Positions 27,182 to 36,050 of a stretch of 64,000 nt of DNA are shown here, in pieces. Each line of letters begins with the position of its first letter. Within the stretch, counting starts at the first letter, position 1. Source of the DNA: Chitinophaga terrae (ex Kim and Jung 2007) (lineage in GTDB: Bacteria > Bacteroidota > Bacteroidia > Chitinophagales > Chitinophagaceae). The position numbers were made by a program, and so were the translations under genes. The stretch covers positions 1 through 64,000 of the forward strand of contig NZ_FNRL01000016.1 of NCBI RefSeq assembly GCF_900107795.1, written 5' to 3'. The notes under the pieces were generated by a model, which was not told where the DNA came from, searched no databases, and saw only the letters and a list, made by a program, of their open reading frames with translations.

Positions 27182-28516
27182 TCAATCATTCAATAACCGC
27201 TCAATCGCTTTATCAACCGATTCAAACGGGAAGCCCTTCACCACTGCTTCCATCTGCGCCTTGATCTCTGCTGTACATAAATTGCCAATACTTCCTTCAT
27301 GCGTATGGTTCACTTCTTTAGCAGGAGAGAAAGTACCTTTTTCAATGTCCAGCCCAACCTGTTTGTATGCTTCTCTGAATGGCACTCCCTGCAACACCAG
27401 GTTGTTCACTACTTCCACGCTGAAAAGATACTGGTATTTTTCATCGTCAAGGATCTGGTCTTTGATGCGGATGTTTTCCAGCATCAGGCGACTCATCCTC
27501 AGGCAATCTTTCAATGTCTGGAAAGCCGGGAAGAGGTTTTCTTTCAGCAGTTGCAGATCGCGATGGTAGCCTGAAGGCAGGTTGGTGATCATCATAGCGA
27601 TCTCGTTAGGCAAAGCCTGTAATTTATTACCGTGCGAACGGATCAACTCCCATACATCCGGGTTCTTTTTATGCGGCATAATGCTGGAACCTGTGGTCAG
27701 CTCATCAGGGAAACTCACAAACCCGAAATTCTGGTTCATGAACAACGTCATATCCATCGCCATTTTTGCAACAGTAGCTGCAATACCCGACAAGGCAAAG
27801 GCCACCAGTTTTTCGGTTTTACCACGACCCATCTGCGCGTACACTACGTTGTAGTTAAGCGTATCAAAACCCAGCAACGCGGTTGTTAAAGTTCTGTCTA
27901 AAGGGAAGGAAGAACCATAACCAGCAGCAGAACCCAGCGGGTTCTTATTCACCACTTTGTATGCGCCCTGCAACATAGTGAGATCATCGACCAGGCTTTC
28001 TGCATAGGCGCCAAACCATAACCCGAAAGAGGATGGCATCGCGATCTGCAGGTGTGTATAACCCGGCATCAGGCGGTTCTTATATGTTTCGCTTTGTTGC
28101 TGCAGGAGATGGAAGAGGGCAAGCACTTCAGATACGATGTCCTGCAACTCATGGCGCAGGAATAATTTCAGGTCTACCAGCACCTGGTCGTTGCGTGATC
28201 TGCCGCTATGTATCTTCTTCCCTACTTCACCCAGGCGGCGGGTCAGCAACAGCTCAACCTGCGAGTGAATATCTTCCACTCCTTCTTCCAGTTTAAAATT
28301 GCCTGCCTGTATTTCCTGGTAGATGTTGCGCAGTTCCTGCTTCAATATTTTTAATTCTGTTGCATCCAACAGGCCAATTGATTGCAGCATGGTAATGTGG
28401 GCCATAGAGCCCAGTACGTCAAATGGGGCCAGGTATGCATCCATTTCACGGTCTTTACCTACCGTGAACTGTTCTACCGACTCCAATGCTACTTTATCTT
28501 TTTGCCACAATTTCAT
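27182..28516 (-). CDS. argininosuccinate lyase
   Basis: This enzyme cleaves argininosuccinate to arginine and fumarate, the last step of arginine synthesis. The 444-residue protein of the fumarase/aspartase superfamily carries the signature TGSSIMPHKKNPD, SGRSRNDQ and the TKYTHLQ-equivalent MPGYTHLQIA. It is the last gene of the eight-gene leftward operon, 25 bases after the deacylase gene, and is followed by a terminator. Confidence 0.96.
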   Translation of the reverse strand: MKLWQKDKVALESVEQFTVGKDREMDAYLAPFDVLGSMAHITMLQSIGLLDATELKILKQELRNIYQEIQAGNFKLEEGVEDIHSQVELLLTRRLGEVGKKIHSGRSRNDQVLVDLKLFLRHELQDIVSEVLALFHLLQQQSETYKNRLMPGYTHLQIAMPSSFGLWFGAYAESLVDDLTMLQGAYKVVNKNPLGSAAGYGSSFPLDRTLTTALLGFDTLNYNVVYAQMGRGKTEKLVAFALSGIAATVAKMAMDMTLFMNQNFGFVSFPDELTTGSSIMPHKKNPDVWELIRSHGNKLQALPNEIAMMITNLPSGYHRDLQLLKENLFPAFQTLKDCLRMSRLMLENIRIKDQILDDEKYQYLFSVEVVNNLVLQGVPFREAYKQVGLDIEKGTFSPAKEVNHTHEGSIGNLCTAEIKAQMEAVVKGFPFESVDKAIERLLND

Positions 28517-28541
28517 GTTCTAAGAATTTTGTTTGTTATGC

Positions 28542-29606
28542 TTACTGGATCATTTCCAGCAGGCGAATATAACTGTCTATGCCTTCTTTGATCTCGTGCA
28601 AGTAAATAAATTCATCTGCGGTATGAGAACGGGCAGAATCGCCGGGCCCCATTTTCACGGAAGTTGCCGGGATCAACGCCTGGTCGGACGTCGTAGGCGA
28701 CCCGTAACAGGTTTTACCTACAGCCAGACCCGCCTGTACAAACGGGTGATCCATAGGAATGAAGGAAGGACGCATCCGCATGGAGCGCGGCTTCACTTCG
28801 CAGGAAACGTTCGCTTTGATAGTTTCCAGTATTTCCTCCAGGGTATATTGATCCGTAGCCCTTACATCTACTACAAAGGTGCAGTCGGCAGGTACTACGT
28901 TATGTGCTTTATTGGAAGTATTGATCACCGTTACGCTCATTTTCACCGGTCCCAGTGTGGGCGATACCTTGGGAAAGCGATAATCCTTAAACCAGTTCAG
29001 GTCAGGCAATGCTTTATACAGCGCATTTTCTCCTTCTTCCCTGGCAGCGTGGCCTGCTTTGCCGGTACTCGTACAATCCAGTACCATCAGGCCTTTTTCT
29101 GCTATAGCCAGTTGTGTTAAAGTAGGTTCTCCTACAATGGCAAATTCTATAGCCGGTAATTTAGACAGGATGCTTTCCACACCATTCTGGCCGCTGATCT
29201 CTTCTTCTGCGGTAGCTGAAAGAATGATATTATAGTTGAGATCCGTACGTTGGTAGAAATGCAGGAAAGTTGCAATCAGGCTAACCAGGCATCCGCCGGC
29301 ATCGTTGCTCCCTAAGCCGTATAGCTTGCCGTCTTCCACATCGGGACTGAACGGATCCCGGGTATATTGCGGGTTGGGTTTTACGGTGTCGTGATGCGAG
29401 TTTAAAAGTATATTAGGTTTGGCAGGATCGTAATGTTTGTTGTAGGCCCAAATATTATTCAGGTGACGTTCATGAGGAATATCCATGGCAGTCAGGAATT
29501 CGCTGATCAACTGCGCGGTATCGGCTTCTTCCCGGCTTAATGAAGGGGTGGCTATCATTTGCTTCAGCAAAGCCACGGCCACATCATATAGTTTTTCGTT
29601 CCACAT
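28542..29606 (-). CDS. M20-family deacylase, N-acetyl/N-succinyl-ornithine (citrulline) deacylase
   Basis: The 354-residue protein is an M20 zinc peptidase: SHHDTVKPN carries the first His-Asp pair, GLGSNDAGG the bridging Asp, ATAEEEISG the catalytic Glu pair and a C-terminal His region closes it. In the argF'-type pathway the acyl group is removed from acylcitrulline or acylornithine, so this takes the ArgE role. Which acyl group is removed is not decidable from sequence. It lies between argB and argH in one operon. Confidence 0.88.
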   Translation of the reverse strand: MWNEKLYDVAVALLKQMIATPSLSREEADTAQLISEFLTAMDIPHERHLNNIWAYNKHYDPAKPNILLNSHHDTVKPNPQYTRDPFSPDVEDGKLYGLGSNDAGGCLVSLIATFLHFYQRTDLNYNIILSATAEEEISGQNGVESILSKLPAIEFAIVGEPTLTQLAIAEKGLMVLDCTSTGKAGHAAREEGENALYKALPDLNWFKDYRFPKVSPTLGPVKMSVTVINTSNKAHNVVPADCTFVVDVRATDQYTLEEILETIKANVSCEVKPRSMRMRPSFIPMDHPFVQAGLAVGKTCYGSPTTSDQALIPATSVKMGPGDSARSHTADEFIYLHEIKEGIDSYIRLLEMIQ

Positions 29607-29609
29607 TTT

Positions 29610-30398
29610 TTAGCATATTAAGGTACCCGCTACTGTTGCAGTTGTATTGCTCAACACATCATCTGCATGTCCGATCAATACTTCCTTTACTCCGTTGTCT
29701 ATTGCCCCGAATGCATTCTGCAACTTGGGCAATATGCCGTCAGAGAGTACTTTATTGTCCAGTAGCTGCTGGTATATCTCTTTGTTGATGAGGTTAATGA
29801 CAGCGTTATCATCGTTCGGGTCGCTCAATACTCCTTTCTTTTCGAAGCAGTAGATAAGGCGAACGGCATAGCTGGCCGACAATGCGATAGCTAAAGAGGA
29901 AGCGATCGTGTCGGCATTGGTATTCAGCATTTGTCCTTTCCCATCATGGGTCAGCGGAGCAAATACCGGAGTAACGCCGGCTTCCAGCAAGGCTTTCAGC
30001 GGGGCGATATTCAGTTGTTCAGGATATACATCGCCTACAAATCCGTAGTCGATGGTTTTCACAGGTCTTTTAACTGCAGGGATGATATTGGCGTCTGCGC
30101 CGGTGAGTCCTATCGCGTTACATTGATTGGCCTGCAACCTGGCTACCAGTTGTTTGTTCACCAAACCGCCGTAAACCATCGTTACTACGTCAATGGTTTC
30201 TGCATCTGTAATGCGCCTGCCATCCACGTACTTCGACTCAATACCCAGCTTATCGCCGATCCGGGTGGCAATTTTACCACCGCCATGGATCAGGATCTTT
30301 TTACCCGGTATTGTTGCAAACTTTTCGATGAAAGTCTGCAACAATGCCGGGTTATCAATAACGTTTCCGCCTACCTTTATAATAAACAGGTCAATCAT
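29610..30398 (-). CDS. N-acyl-glutamate kinase ArgB
   Basis: The 262-residue amino-acid kinase has the N-terminal IKVGGNVID and the GGGKIA loop, then NTNADTIASSLA at the ATP site. It phosphorylates N-acetyl (or N-succinyl) glutamate. Its start overlaps the stop of the transcarbamylase gene by 4 bases, so the two are translationally coupled. It is short of the N-terminal helix that mediates arginine feedback in hexameric ArgB, so feedback inhibition is doubtful. Confidence 0.93.
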   Translation of the reverse strand: MIDLFIIKVGGNVIDNPALLQTFIEKFATIPGKKILIHGGGKIATRIGDKLGIESKYVDGRRITDAETIDVVTMVYGGLVNKQLVARLQANQCNAIGLTGADANIIPAVKRPVKTIDYGFVGDVYPEQLNIAPLKALLEAGVTPVFAPLTHDGKGQMLNTNADTIASSLAIALSASYAVRLIYCFEKKGVLSDPNDDNAVINLINKEIYQQLLDNKVLSDGILPKLQNAFGAIDNGVKEVLIGHADDVLSNTTATVAGTLIC

Positions 30399-31351
30399 AC
30401 TTTTGCTTTGAGTATTTCACTCAGTACCGCCTGCGCCGCCCATACGCGGTTGCCGGCTTCCTGAATAACTATAGACTGCGGACCATCCAGTACTTCATCG
30501 GCAATCACCACATTTCTACGGACAGGTAAACAGTGCATTACTTTTGCCGAATTAGTCAACGCCAGTTTAGCATTAGTGAAGGTCCAGGAAGGATCAGTGT
30601 TAATGATCTTTCCATAATCACGATACGAAGACCAGTTCTTTACATACACGAAGTCTGCATCCTGCAGGGCTTTATCCTGGTTATATTCGATACGTGCATT
30701 GCCGGAGAATTTCTCGTCCAGTTCATACCCTTCGGGGTGAGTGATCACAAAATCAGCTTCTCCCCAGGCGTTCATCCACTGAGCGAAAGAATTAGGAACA
30801 GCCTGCGGCAGCGCTTTAACATGCGGAGCCCAGGTCATTACCACCTTTGGTTTGCGGGGCTGGTTCCAGTGTTCCCTGATGGTAATTACATCTGTAAGGC
30901 TCTGTAAAGGATGCAGGGTAGCGCTTTCCAGGCTAACTACCGGTACACCGGCATATTTAATGAACTGGTTGATATATTTCTCTGTATAATCTTCTTCCTT
31001 ATTCTTCAAGCCAGGAAAAGTACGGATGGCCAGTATATCGAAATACTGTCCCATTACCGCTGCCGCTTCTTTCACATGTTCGGTGGTATTGCCATTCATT
31101 ACAACGCCATCATTCATTTCCAGCGCCCATCCTTCTTTGTCGATGTTGAACACAATAGCTTCCATGCCAAGGTTCCTGGCTGCCACCTGCGTACTGAGAC
31201 GGGTACGCAAACTGGGGTTCAGAAATATCATTCCCACTGTCTTATTCTTTCCCAACTCCTTATCTCTGAAAGGATCTGCTTTATAGTTCAACGCAATGTC
31301 TACAAGTCTCGGGACACTGGGAACATCTGCTGTAGAAATAAACTGTTTCAT
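30395..31351 (-). CDS. N-acyl-ornithine carbamoyltransferase (ArgF' type)
   Basis: The 318-residue protein is of the acetyl/succinyl-ornithine transcarbamylase kind found in Xanthomonas and Bacteroides, not a normal ornithine transcarbamylase. The carbamoyl-phosphate site reads FLNPSLRTRLST, and SLESATLHPLQSLTD carries the HPxQ motif. In the known enzymes one residue decides the acyl group: Pro at position 90 for succinyl (B. fragilis), Glu for acetyl (Xanthomonas). Here position 90 is Thr (MNGNTTEH). It therefore works on acylated ornithine, but the group is open. It overlaps argB by four bases. Confidence 0.93.
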   Translation of the reverse strand: MKQFISTADVPSVPRLVDIALNYKADPFRDKELGKNKTVGMIFLNPSLRTRLSTQVAARNLGMEAIVFNIDKEGWALEMNDGVVMNGNTTEHVKEAAAVMGQYFDILAIRTFPGLKNKEEDYTEKYINQFIKYAGVPVVSLESATLHPLQSLTDVITIREHWNQPRKPKVVMTWAPHVKALPQAVPNSFAQWMNAWGEADFVITHPEGYELDEKFSGNARIEYNQDKALQDADFVYVKNWSSYRDYGKIINTDPSWTFTNAKLALTNSAKVMHCLPVRRNVVIADEVLDGPQSIVIQEAGNRVWAAQAVLSEILKAKV

Positions 31352-31357
31352 TTCCTT

Positions 31358-32482
31358 TTATTTCACTTCTTTACTAAATGCTTCTAAAAACTGGTCTGCA
31401 TGCTCTTTGGTCAAAGCCAGCGAAGGCAGCAACCTGATCACATTAGGTTTGGCTTCTCCTGTGAAGATCCGGTGTTTCATCAACAGGTCTTTTTTCACAT
31501 GCGCCAGCGATTCAGGCAACTGGATGCCTATCATCAATCCACGGCCTCTTACTTCCAGTACTTCTTTGAAGTTCTTTAACTGCTCTATGAGGTAGCCGCC
31601 GATCTTTGCTGCATTGTCTATCAGTTTCTCTTCTTCCATTACTTCCAGCACGGCAAGCGCCGCAGCACAGGCCAGGTGATTGCCGCCAAAGGTAGTACCC
31701 AGCATGCCGTGTACTGCTTTGAACTTCGGGGCAATGCTGATGGCTCCCAATGGGAAACCATTACCGATACCTTTTGCCATGGTATAAATATCTGCATTCA
31801 CACCTGCATAATCGTGGCTGTAGAACTTACCGCTTCTGCCATAACCGCATTGGATAGCATCTGCGATAAACACTGCGTTATACTGGTCGCACAGGCTCCT
31901 GATCTTGCGAAGGAAAGACTCGCTGGCTACATTGATACCGCCAACGCCCTGGATGCCTTCTATGATCACCGAAGACACTTCGTATTCTTTGAATGCAGCT
32001 TCCAGTGCAGCTTCATCTTCCCAGGGAAGGAACACTACATTGTCTGTCTGGTTAACCGGCGCTACGATATTTGGATTATCTGTAGCTGCTACGGCCAGTG
32101 AAGTTCTTCCGTGGAAAGATTTCCGGAATGCGATCACTTTTTTCCTGCCATTATAGAAAGAAGCTAATTTCAGCGCGTTTTCATTGGCTTCAGCACCGGA
32201 GTTGCAAAGGAATAAATGGTAATCTTCCTTGCCTGATACTTTGCCTAATAATGCTGCCAACTGCTCCTGCAACGGCATTTTAACTGAGTTGGAATAGAAA
32301 CCAACTTTATTCAGCTGGTCTGTCAACCTTTTCACATAGTGAGGATGGGTATGGCCGATAGAAATAACGGCGTGGCCACCGTAAAGGTCGAGATATTGAT
32401 TGCCCTGGTCGTCCCAGACGTGGGAACCTAGCGCTTTTTCTATTACTATATTGTTTACCGGGTAAACGTCGAACGGTTTCAT
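31358..32482 (-). CDS. N-acyl-ornithine aminotransferase ArgD
   Basis: This PLP class-III aminotransferase converts N-acyl-glutamate semialdehyde to N-acyl-ornithine. The 374-residue protein has NSGAEANENALKLA (PLP phosphate loop), the D-A-I-Q-C-G region near residue 217 and the Schiff-base lysine in TMAKGIGNGFPLGA. It lies 6 bases upstream of argF'. Confidence 0.95.
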   Translation of the reverse strand: MKPFDVYPVNNIVIEKALGSHVWDDQGNQYLDLYGGHAVISIGHTHPHYVKRLTDQLNKVGFYSNSVKMPLQEQLAALLGKVSGKEDYHLFLCNSGAEANENALKLASFYNGRKKVIAFRKSFHGRTSLAVAATDNPNIVAPVNQTDNVVFLPWEDEAALEAAFKEYEVSSVIIEGIQGVGGINVASESFLRKIRSLCDQYNAVFIADAIQCGYGRSGKFYSHDYAGVNADIYTMAKGIGNGFPLGAISIAPKFKAVHGMLGTTFGGNHLACAAALAVLEVMEEEKLIDNAAKIGGYLIEQLKNFKEVLEVRGRGLMIGIQLPESLAHVKKDLLMKHRIFTGEAKPNVIRLLPSLALTKEHADQFLEAFSKEVK

Positions 32483-32513
32483 GTTGGCTAAAAAGTTAGA
32501 GCGTCATCAAATC

Positions 32514-33497
32514 TTAGAATACGATTGACTTCAGTTTAAGACCGGCTGTTTCATCCAGTCCGCACATCAGGTTCATGTTCTGAACTGCTTGTCCGGAAGC
32601 TCCTTTCAGCAGGTTGTCCTCGATCGAGTGGATCACTAACCTATCTCCAATCTTTTCTAACTGGATGATACATTTGTTAGTGTTAACAACCTGTTTCAGA
32701 TCTATCTGCTTTTCACTTACGTGAGTGAACGGATGGCCGTCGTAATAATCTTTATACAGCTTTACTGCATCCGCCAGCGAAAGGTCGCTTTTCAGGTAAG
32801 AAGTGATCCAGATGCCTCTTGGATAATCGCCACGCACCGGAACAAAGTTCACTTCGCCACTGAAGCCGGGTTGCAGTTGCTGTAAGCTTCGTCGGATCTC
32901 CCTGAGATGTTGATGGTCCAGTACTTTATAGGTAGAAATATTGTTCGCTCTCCAGGTAAAATGAGAAGTGGATTGCAGTTTCTGACCTGCGCCTGTAGAA
33001 CCGGTGATACCTGTTGTATGCACATCCGTTAACAGGCCGTTGGCAGCCAGCGGCAATAAGCCCAACTGGATGGCAGTTGCAAAGCAACCGGGATTGGCAA
33101 CATTCTGCGCTGTTCTGATCACATCGCGTTGCATTTCCGGCAATCCATAAACGAAAGTGCGCCCTTTCACCATTTCTCCCAGGCGGAAGTCCTGGCTCAG
33201 GTCAATTACTTTAATATGTGCAGCCAGGTCGGCAGATTCCATGAACTTCACGGATTCGCCATGTCCCAGGCATAAGAATACTACATCCACATCGTTGCTC
33301 AACTCGCCGGTGAACAACAGGTCAGTTTCTCCCAGCAGGTCGGCATGTACCGCATACAACGGGTTGCCGGCGTTACTACGGCTATGAACAAACGAAACAG
33401 TGACGTCCGGATGGTTCAGTAAGATCCTGATCATTTCACCACCAGTATACCCGGCGCCTCCTACAATCCCTGCTTTTATTTTTTTCTCCTGTGCCAT
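32514..33497 (-). CDS. N-acyl-gamma-glutamyl-phosphate reductase ArgC
   Basis: The 327-residue protein has an NADP-binding GGAGYTGGEMIRIL motif near the N-terminus and the catalytic cysteine in ANPGCFATA. The second half carries the H-R-x-x-E substrate-binding region. It reduces the acyl phosphate made by ArgB. It is the third gene of the operon, 11 bases after argG. Confidence 0.95.
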   Translation of the reverse strand: MAQEKKIKAGIVGGAGYTGGEMIRILLNHPDVTVSFVHSRSNAGNPLYAVHADLLGETDLLFTGELSNDVDVVFLCLGHGESVKFMESADLAAHIKVIDLSQDFRLGEMVKGRTFVYGLPEMQRDVIRTAQNVANPGCFATAIQLGLLPLAANGLLTDVHTTGITGSTGAGQKLQSTSHFTWRANNISTYKVLDHQHLREIRRSLQQLQPGFSGEVNFVPVRGDYPRGIWITSYLKSDLSLADAVKLYKDYYDGHPFTHVSEKQIDLKQVVNTNKCIIQLEKIGDRLVIHSIEDNLLKGASGQAVQNMNLMCGLDETAGLKLKSIVF

Positions 33498-33508
33498 GAG
33501 CTGATGAT

Positions 33509-34699
33509 TTAGATAGAATTTTTAACCTGATGCCAGATCATAGTCTGGTTACCGAAGATCTTGCTGAAGCCTCTTACGTCTTCGCCTGACCAGCCACTGT
33601 TCATTTCACCGTATTTGCCGAATTTGCTGCTCATCAGGTCGTAAGGCGACTGGATACCGGTAACCTGGAAGCGGTAAGGCATCAGGGTAACATATACTTC
33701 GCCGGTTACATTTTCCTGGGTATGTTGCAGGAAGGCTTCGATATCGCGCATTACAGGGTCCATGATCTGGCCTTCGTGCATGTAGTTACCGTAGAATTGA
33801 GCCAGCTGGTCTTTCCAGGTAAGTTGCCATTTGGTCAGCACATGTTTTTCCAGTGCATGGTGCGCTTTGATGATCACCATTGGGGCGGCGGCTTCAAAAC
33901 CTACGCGGCCTTTGATACCGATAATGGTATCGCCAACATGGATATCGCGACCGATCGCGAAAGGACCGGCAATAGTTTGCAGGTATTGAATGGCTGCAGA
34001 CGGATGATCGAATGTTTTATCGTTGACGCCGGTCAGTTCACCTTTGGTGAAAACCAGTTTAACCTGTTCTTCTCCCTGTTTGGTCAATTGGGTAGGCCAG
34101 GCTTCTTCCGGCAGCATACCGTTAGAAGTCAGGGTTTCTTTACCTCCTACGGAAGTACCCCATAAACCTTTGTTGATAGAGTATACAGCTTTGTCGAAGT
34201 TCATCTGTACACCTTTTGATTTCAGGTAAGAAATTTCTTCTTCCCTGCTCAGTTTCATATCACGGATCGGGGTAATGATCTCAACTCCGGGGATCATGAT
34301 ATGGAAAACCATGTCGAACCTCACCTGGTCGTTACCAGCACCAGTGCTGCCGTGAGCTACTGCGTCTGCACCCACTTCTTTCACGTATTCTGCAATGGCC
34401 AGCGCCTGGCTCATACGCTCTGCGCTTACGCTCAGCGGGTAAGTATTGTTCTTCAGTACATTACCGAAGATGAGGTATTTTATTACGCCATCATAATAAG
34501 AATGTATTGCATTAACAGTTTTATGACTTTTAACGCCCAGGTTGTAAGCGCGTCTTTCTATTTCCTGCAGTTCTTCTTCAGAAAAACCGCCTGTGTTAAC
34601 GATCACAGAATGCACTTCGTAACCTTTTTCTTCGGTCAGATATTTAACGCAATAGGAAGTATCAAGTCCTCCGCTAAATCCCAGTACTACTTTTTTCAT
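33509..34699 (-). CDS. argininosuccinate synthase
   Basis: The 396-residue protein joins citrulline and aspartate with ATP. The PP-loop GFSGGLDTSYCVKYL lies at the N-terminus, and SVGGKETLTSNG and the GRVGFEAAAPMV segments follow. The frame is open 11 codons further upstream, but the ATG at 34699 (MKKVVLGFSGG) is the family's usual start. It follows the GNAT gene by 52 bases. Confidence 0.96.
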   Translation of the reverse strand: MKKVVLGFSGGLDTSYCVKYLTEEKGYEVHSVIVNTGGFSEEELQEIERRAYNLGVKSHKTVNAIHSYYDGVIKYLIFGNVLKNNTYPLSVSAERMSQALAIAEYVKEVGADAVAHGSTGAGNDQVRFDMVFHIMIPGVEIITPIRDMKLSREEEISYLKSKGVQMNFDKAVYSINKGLWGTSVGGKETLTSNGMLPEEAWPTQLTKQGEEQVKLVFTKGELTGVNDKTFDHPSAAIQYLQTIAGPFAIGRDIHVGDTIIGIKGRVGFEAAAPMVIIKAHHALEKHVLTKWQLTWKDQLAQFYGNYMHEGQIMDPVMRDIEAFLQHTQENVTGEVYVTLMPYRFQVTGIQSPYDLMSSKFGKYGEMNSGWSGEDVRGFSKIFGNQTMIWHQVKNSI

Positions 34700-34751
34700 T
34701 ATGACATCTTTTTTTATAATTCCAGATAACAATATTTACAGCCTGCTTTTG

Positions 34752-35534
34752 TTAGAAGAACAGGAAAAATTTCTTTTTAGGTCCGGCGGCTCCGCCTTCT
34801 TTTTTACTTTTCAGGAGCACATATCTTTTGAAGCGCAGCCATCGTTCGTAGAGTTTAATATTTCCTTTAAACCCGCGATGACGGCGGTCGTGCTGGATAT
34901 GTCCCTGGGGGCTGACAGAGAGTTGCGTTTTCTTCTGCGCTGCTTCTGCCGCCGCTTTATCGGCCATTGCTCTTTCTTCCGCTTCTTTCAGTTTCTCTAC
35001 CGGGTCGTAGAGCATTGCGGTACAAAGGCAGTTCTTCCTGTTCTTTGCAGTCAGGATATCAAAGTTCACACAGCTTCTGCAGCCTTTCCAGAACTCTTCA
35101 TCATCTGTCAGTTCGGAATAGGTAACAGGCTCATACCCCAGCTCGGAGTTGATCTTCATCACAGCCAGACCGGTGGTCAGCCCGAAGATCTTCGCATCGG
35201 GGTAGCGTTCCCTTGACAGTTCGAATATTTTTTTCTTGATAGATTTAGCAACTCCATGCCCTCTGAATGCCGGGTTAACGATCAGACCTGAGTTGGCAAC
35301 AAACTTCTCGTGGCCCCATGCCTCGATATAGCAAAAGCCAACCCAGTCGCCACTTTCCGTTACTGCGATCACCGCCTTGCCTTCGTTCATTTTTAACTCG
35401 ATATACTCGGGCGAACGTTTAGCAATGCCGGTTCCTCTTGCCTTTGCTGACGCTTCCATCTCGTCTGTGATGGTATTTGAATAGTGAATATCGTCAGGAG
35501 TGGCTACCCTAACGATGATATGTTGATTTTCCAA
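34752..35534 (-). CDS. GNAT acetyltransferase with a Cys-rich and coiled-coil tail; candidate N-acylglutamate synthase
   Basis: The 260-residue protein has a GNAT core (about 6-148) with the acyl-CoA motif NPAFRGHGVAKSI (88-100). After it comes a cysteine cluster C152-x2-C155...C169-x-C171 that could bind a metal, an alanine/glutamate coiled coil (about 178-203) and a basic C-terminus. It is the first gene of the arginine operon, and no argA or argJ is present. So it is the natural candidate to make N-acetyl- or N-succinyl-glutamate. I recall that GNAT proteins in Bacteroidota arginine clusters have been proposed for that step; for this protein it is inference. Confidence 0.75.
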   Translation of the reverse strand: MENQHIIVRVATPDDIHYSNTITDEMEASAKARGTGIAKRSPEYIELKMNEGKAVIAVTESGDWVGFCYIEAWGHEKFVANSGLIVNPAFRGHGVAKSIKKKIFELSRERYPDAKIFGLTTGLAVMKINSELGYEPVTYSELTDDEEFWKGCRSCVNFDILTAKNRKNCLCTAMLYDPVEKLKEAEERAMADKAAAEAAQKKTQLSVSPQGHIQHDRRHRGFKGNIKLYERWLRFKRYVLLKSKKEGGAAGPKKKFFLFF

Positions 35535-35614
35535 CTTTTTAAATTGAAATCGTGAATCAATAAACTACATTGAAAATTTCCTTTAACAGGAAGGCTCACC
35601 GGAGGATTGGGAAA

Positions 35615-35692
35615 TCACGGTGCGATAGCGATTGTTATGAAAACGATGTCGCTATCAAATTCTAGGTCGTCGGAGAAGAAATCTAAAGACAT
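35615..35692 (-). CDS. possible 25-residue leader peptide of the arginine operon
   Basis: In the long leader before the GNAT gene, the minus strand has an uninterrupted small ORF from ATG 35692 to TGA 35615. The peptide starts MSLDFFSDDLEF and ends ITIAIAP, acidic then hydrophobic, with no arginine codon. Two inverted repeats lie near it: GATAGCGA/TCGCTATC (35624-35656), inside the ORF, and TACCC/GGGTA (35709-35730), before it. No strong ribosome binding site is seen. It may be a regulatory leader, a real microprotein, or chance. Confidence 0.3.
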   Translation of the reverse strand: MSLDFFSDDLEFDSDIVFITIAIAP

Positions 35693-35824
35693 TGAACCCA
35701 ACAGAATATACCCCTTTGTTTAAACGGGTATGATATGCAGAGATGTTGGTATAAGTTGCGGTTTTTTCCAACTTCAGTTCAGCGTTAAATTGTTATAAAT
35801 ATTGTCTTTAGTTTAGAATACCCG

Positions 35825-35832
35825 CAAAGTTA
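35825..35832 (-). promoter_or_regulatory. candidate -7 box of the arginine operon
   Basis: Minus-strand TAACTTTG matches TAnnTTTG exactly. If used, the transcript has a leader of about 285 bases before the GNAT start. No TTG box is evident upstream. The rest of 35535-35880 holds only the small ORF and hairpins described there. Confidence 0.4.
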
Positions 35833-35880
35833 TAATAATATCTTTTTAAAATATCGATTTTTTTTCGCGGTTTTGGAAAA

Positions 35881-36050
35881 TTGCACGCAAAGACGGTAAG
35901 TTGGGGGAAGAGCGCAAAGGTTTTTTAAGGAATTTTAAGAAAAAAAAGAGGTATTTAAGAAAATTATATTCTTAAATACCTCTTTGTGAATAATATACAA
36001 TATTAAATCTTCTTTGCGCTCTTCCCCCTACTTACCAGCTTTGCGTGCAA
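35881..36050. repeat. long GCAAAG-rich inverted repeat (element 2)
   Basis: The arms 35881-35920 and 36008-36050 are near-perfect inverted repeats (GCACGCAAAGACGGTAAG, then GGGGGAAGAGCGCAAAGG). Inside lies a second hairpin, GAGGTATTTAAGA (about 35947) with TCTTAAATACCTC (about 35971-35983). The right arm contains the stop codon of the fucosidase gene, so the last residues ARKAGK come from the repeat. The layout is the same as elements 1 and 3. Confidence 0.8.
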
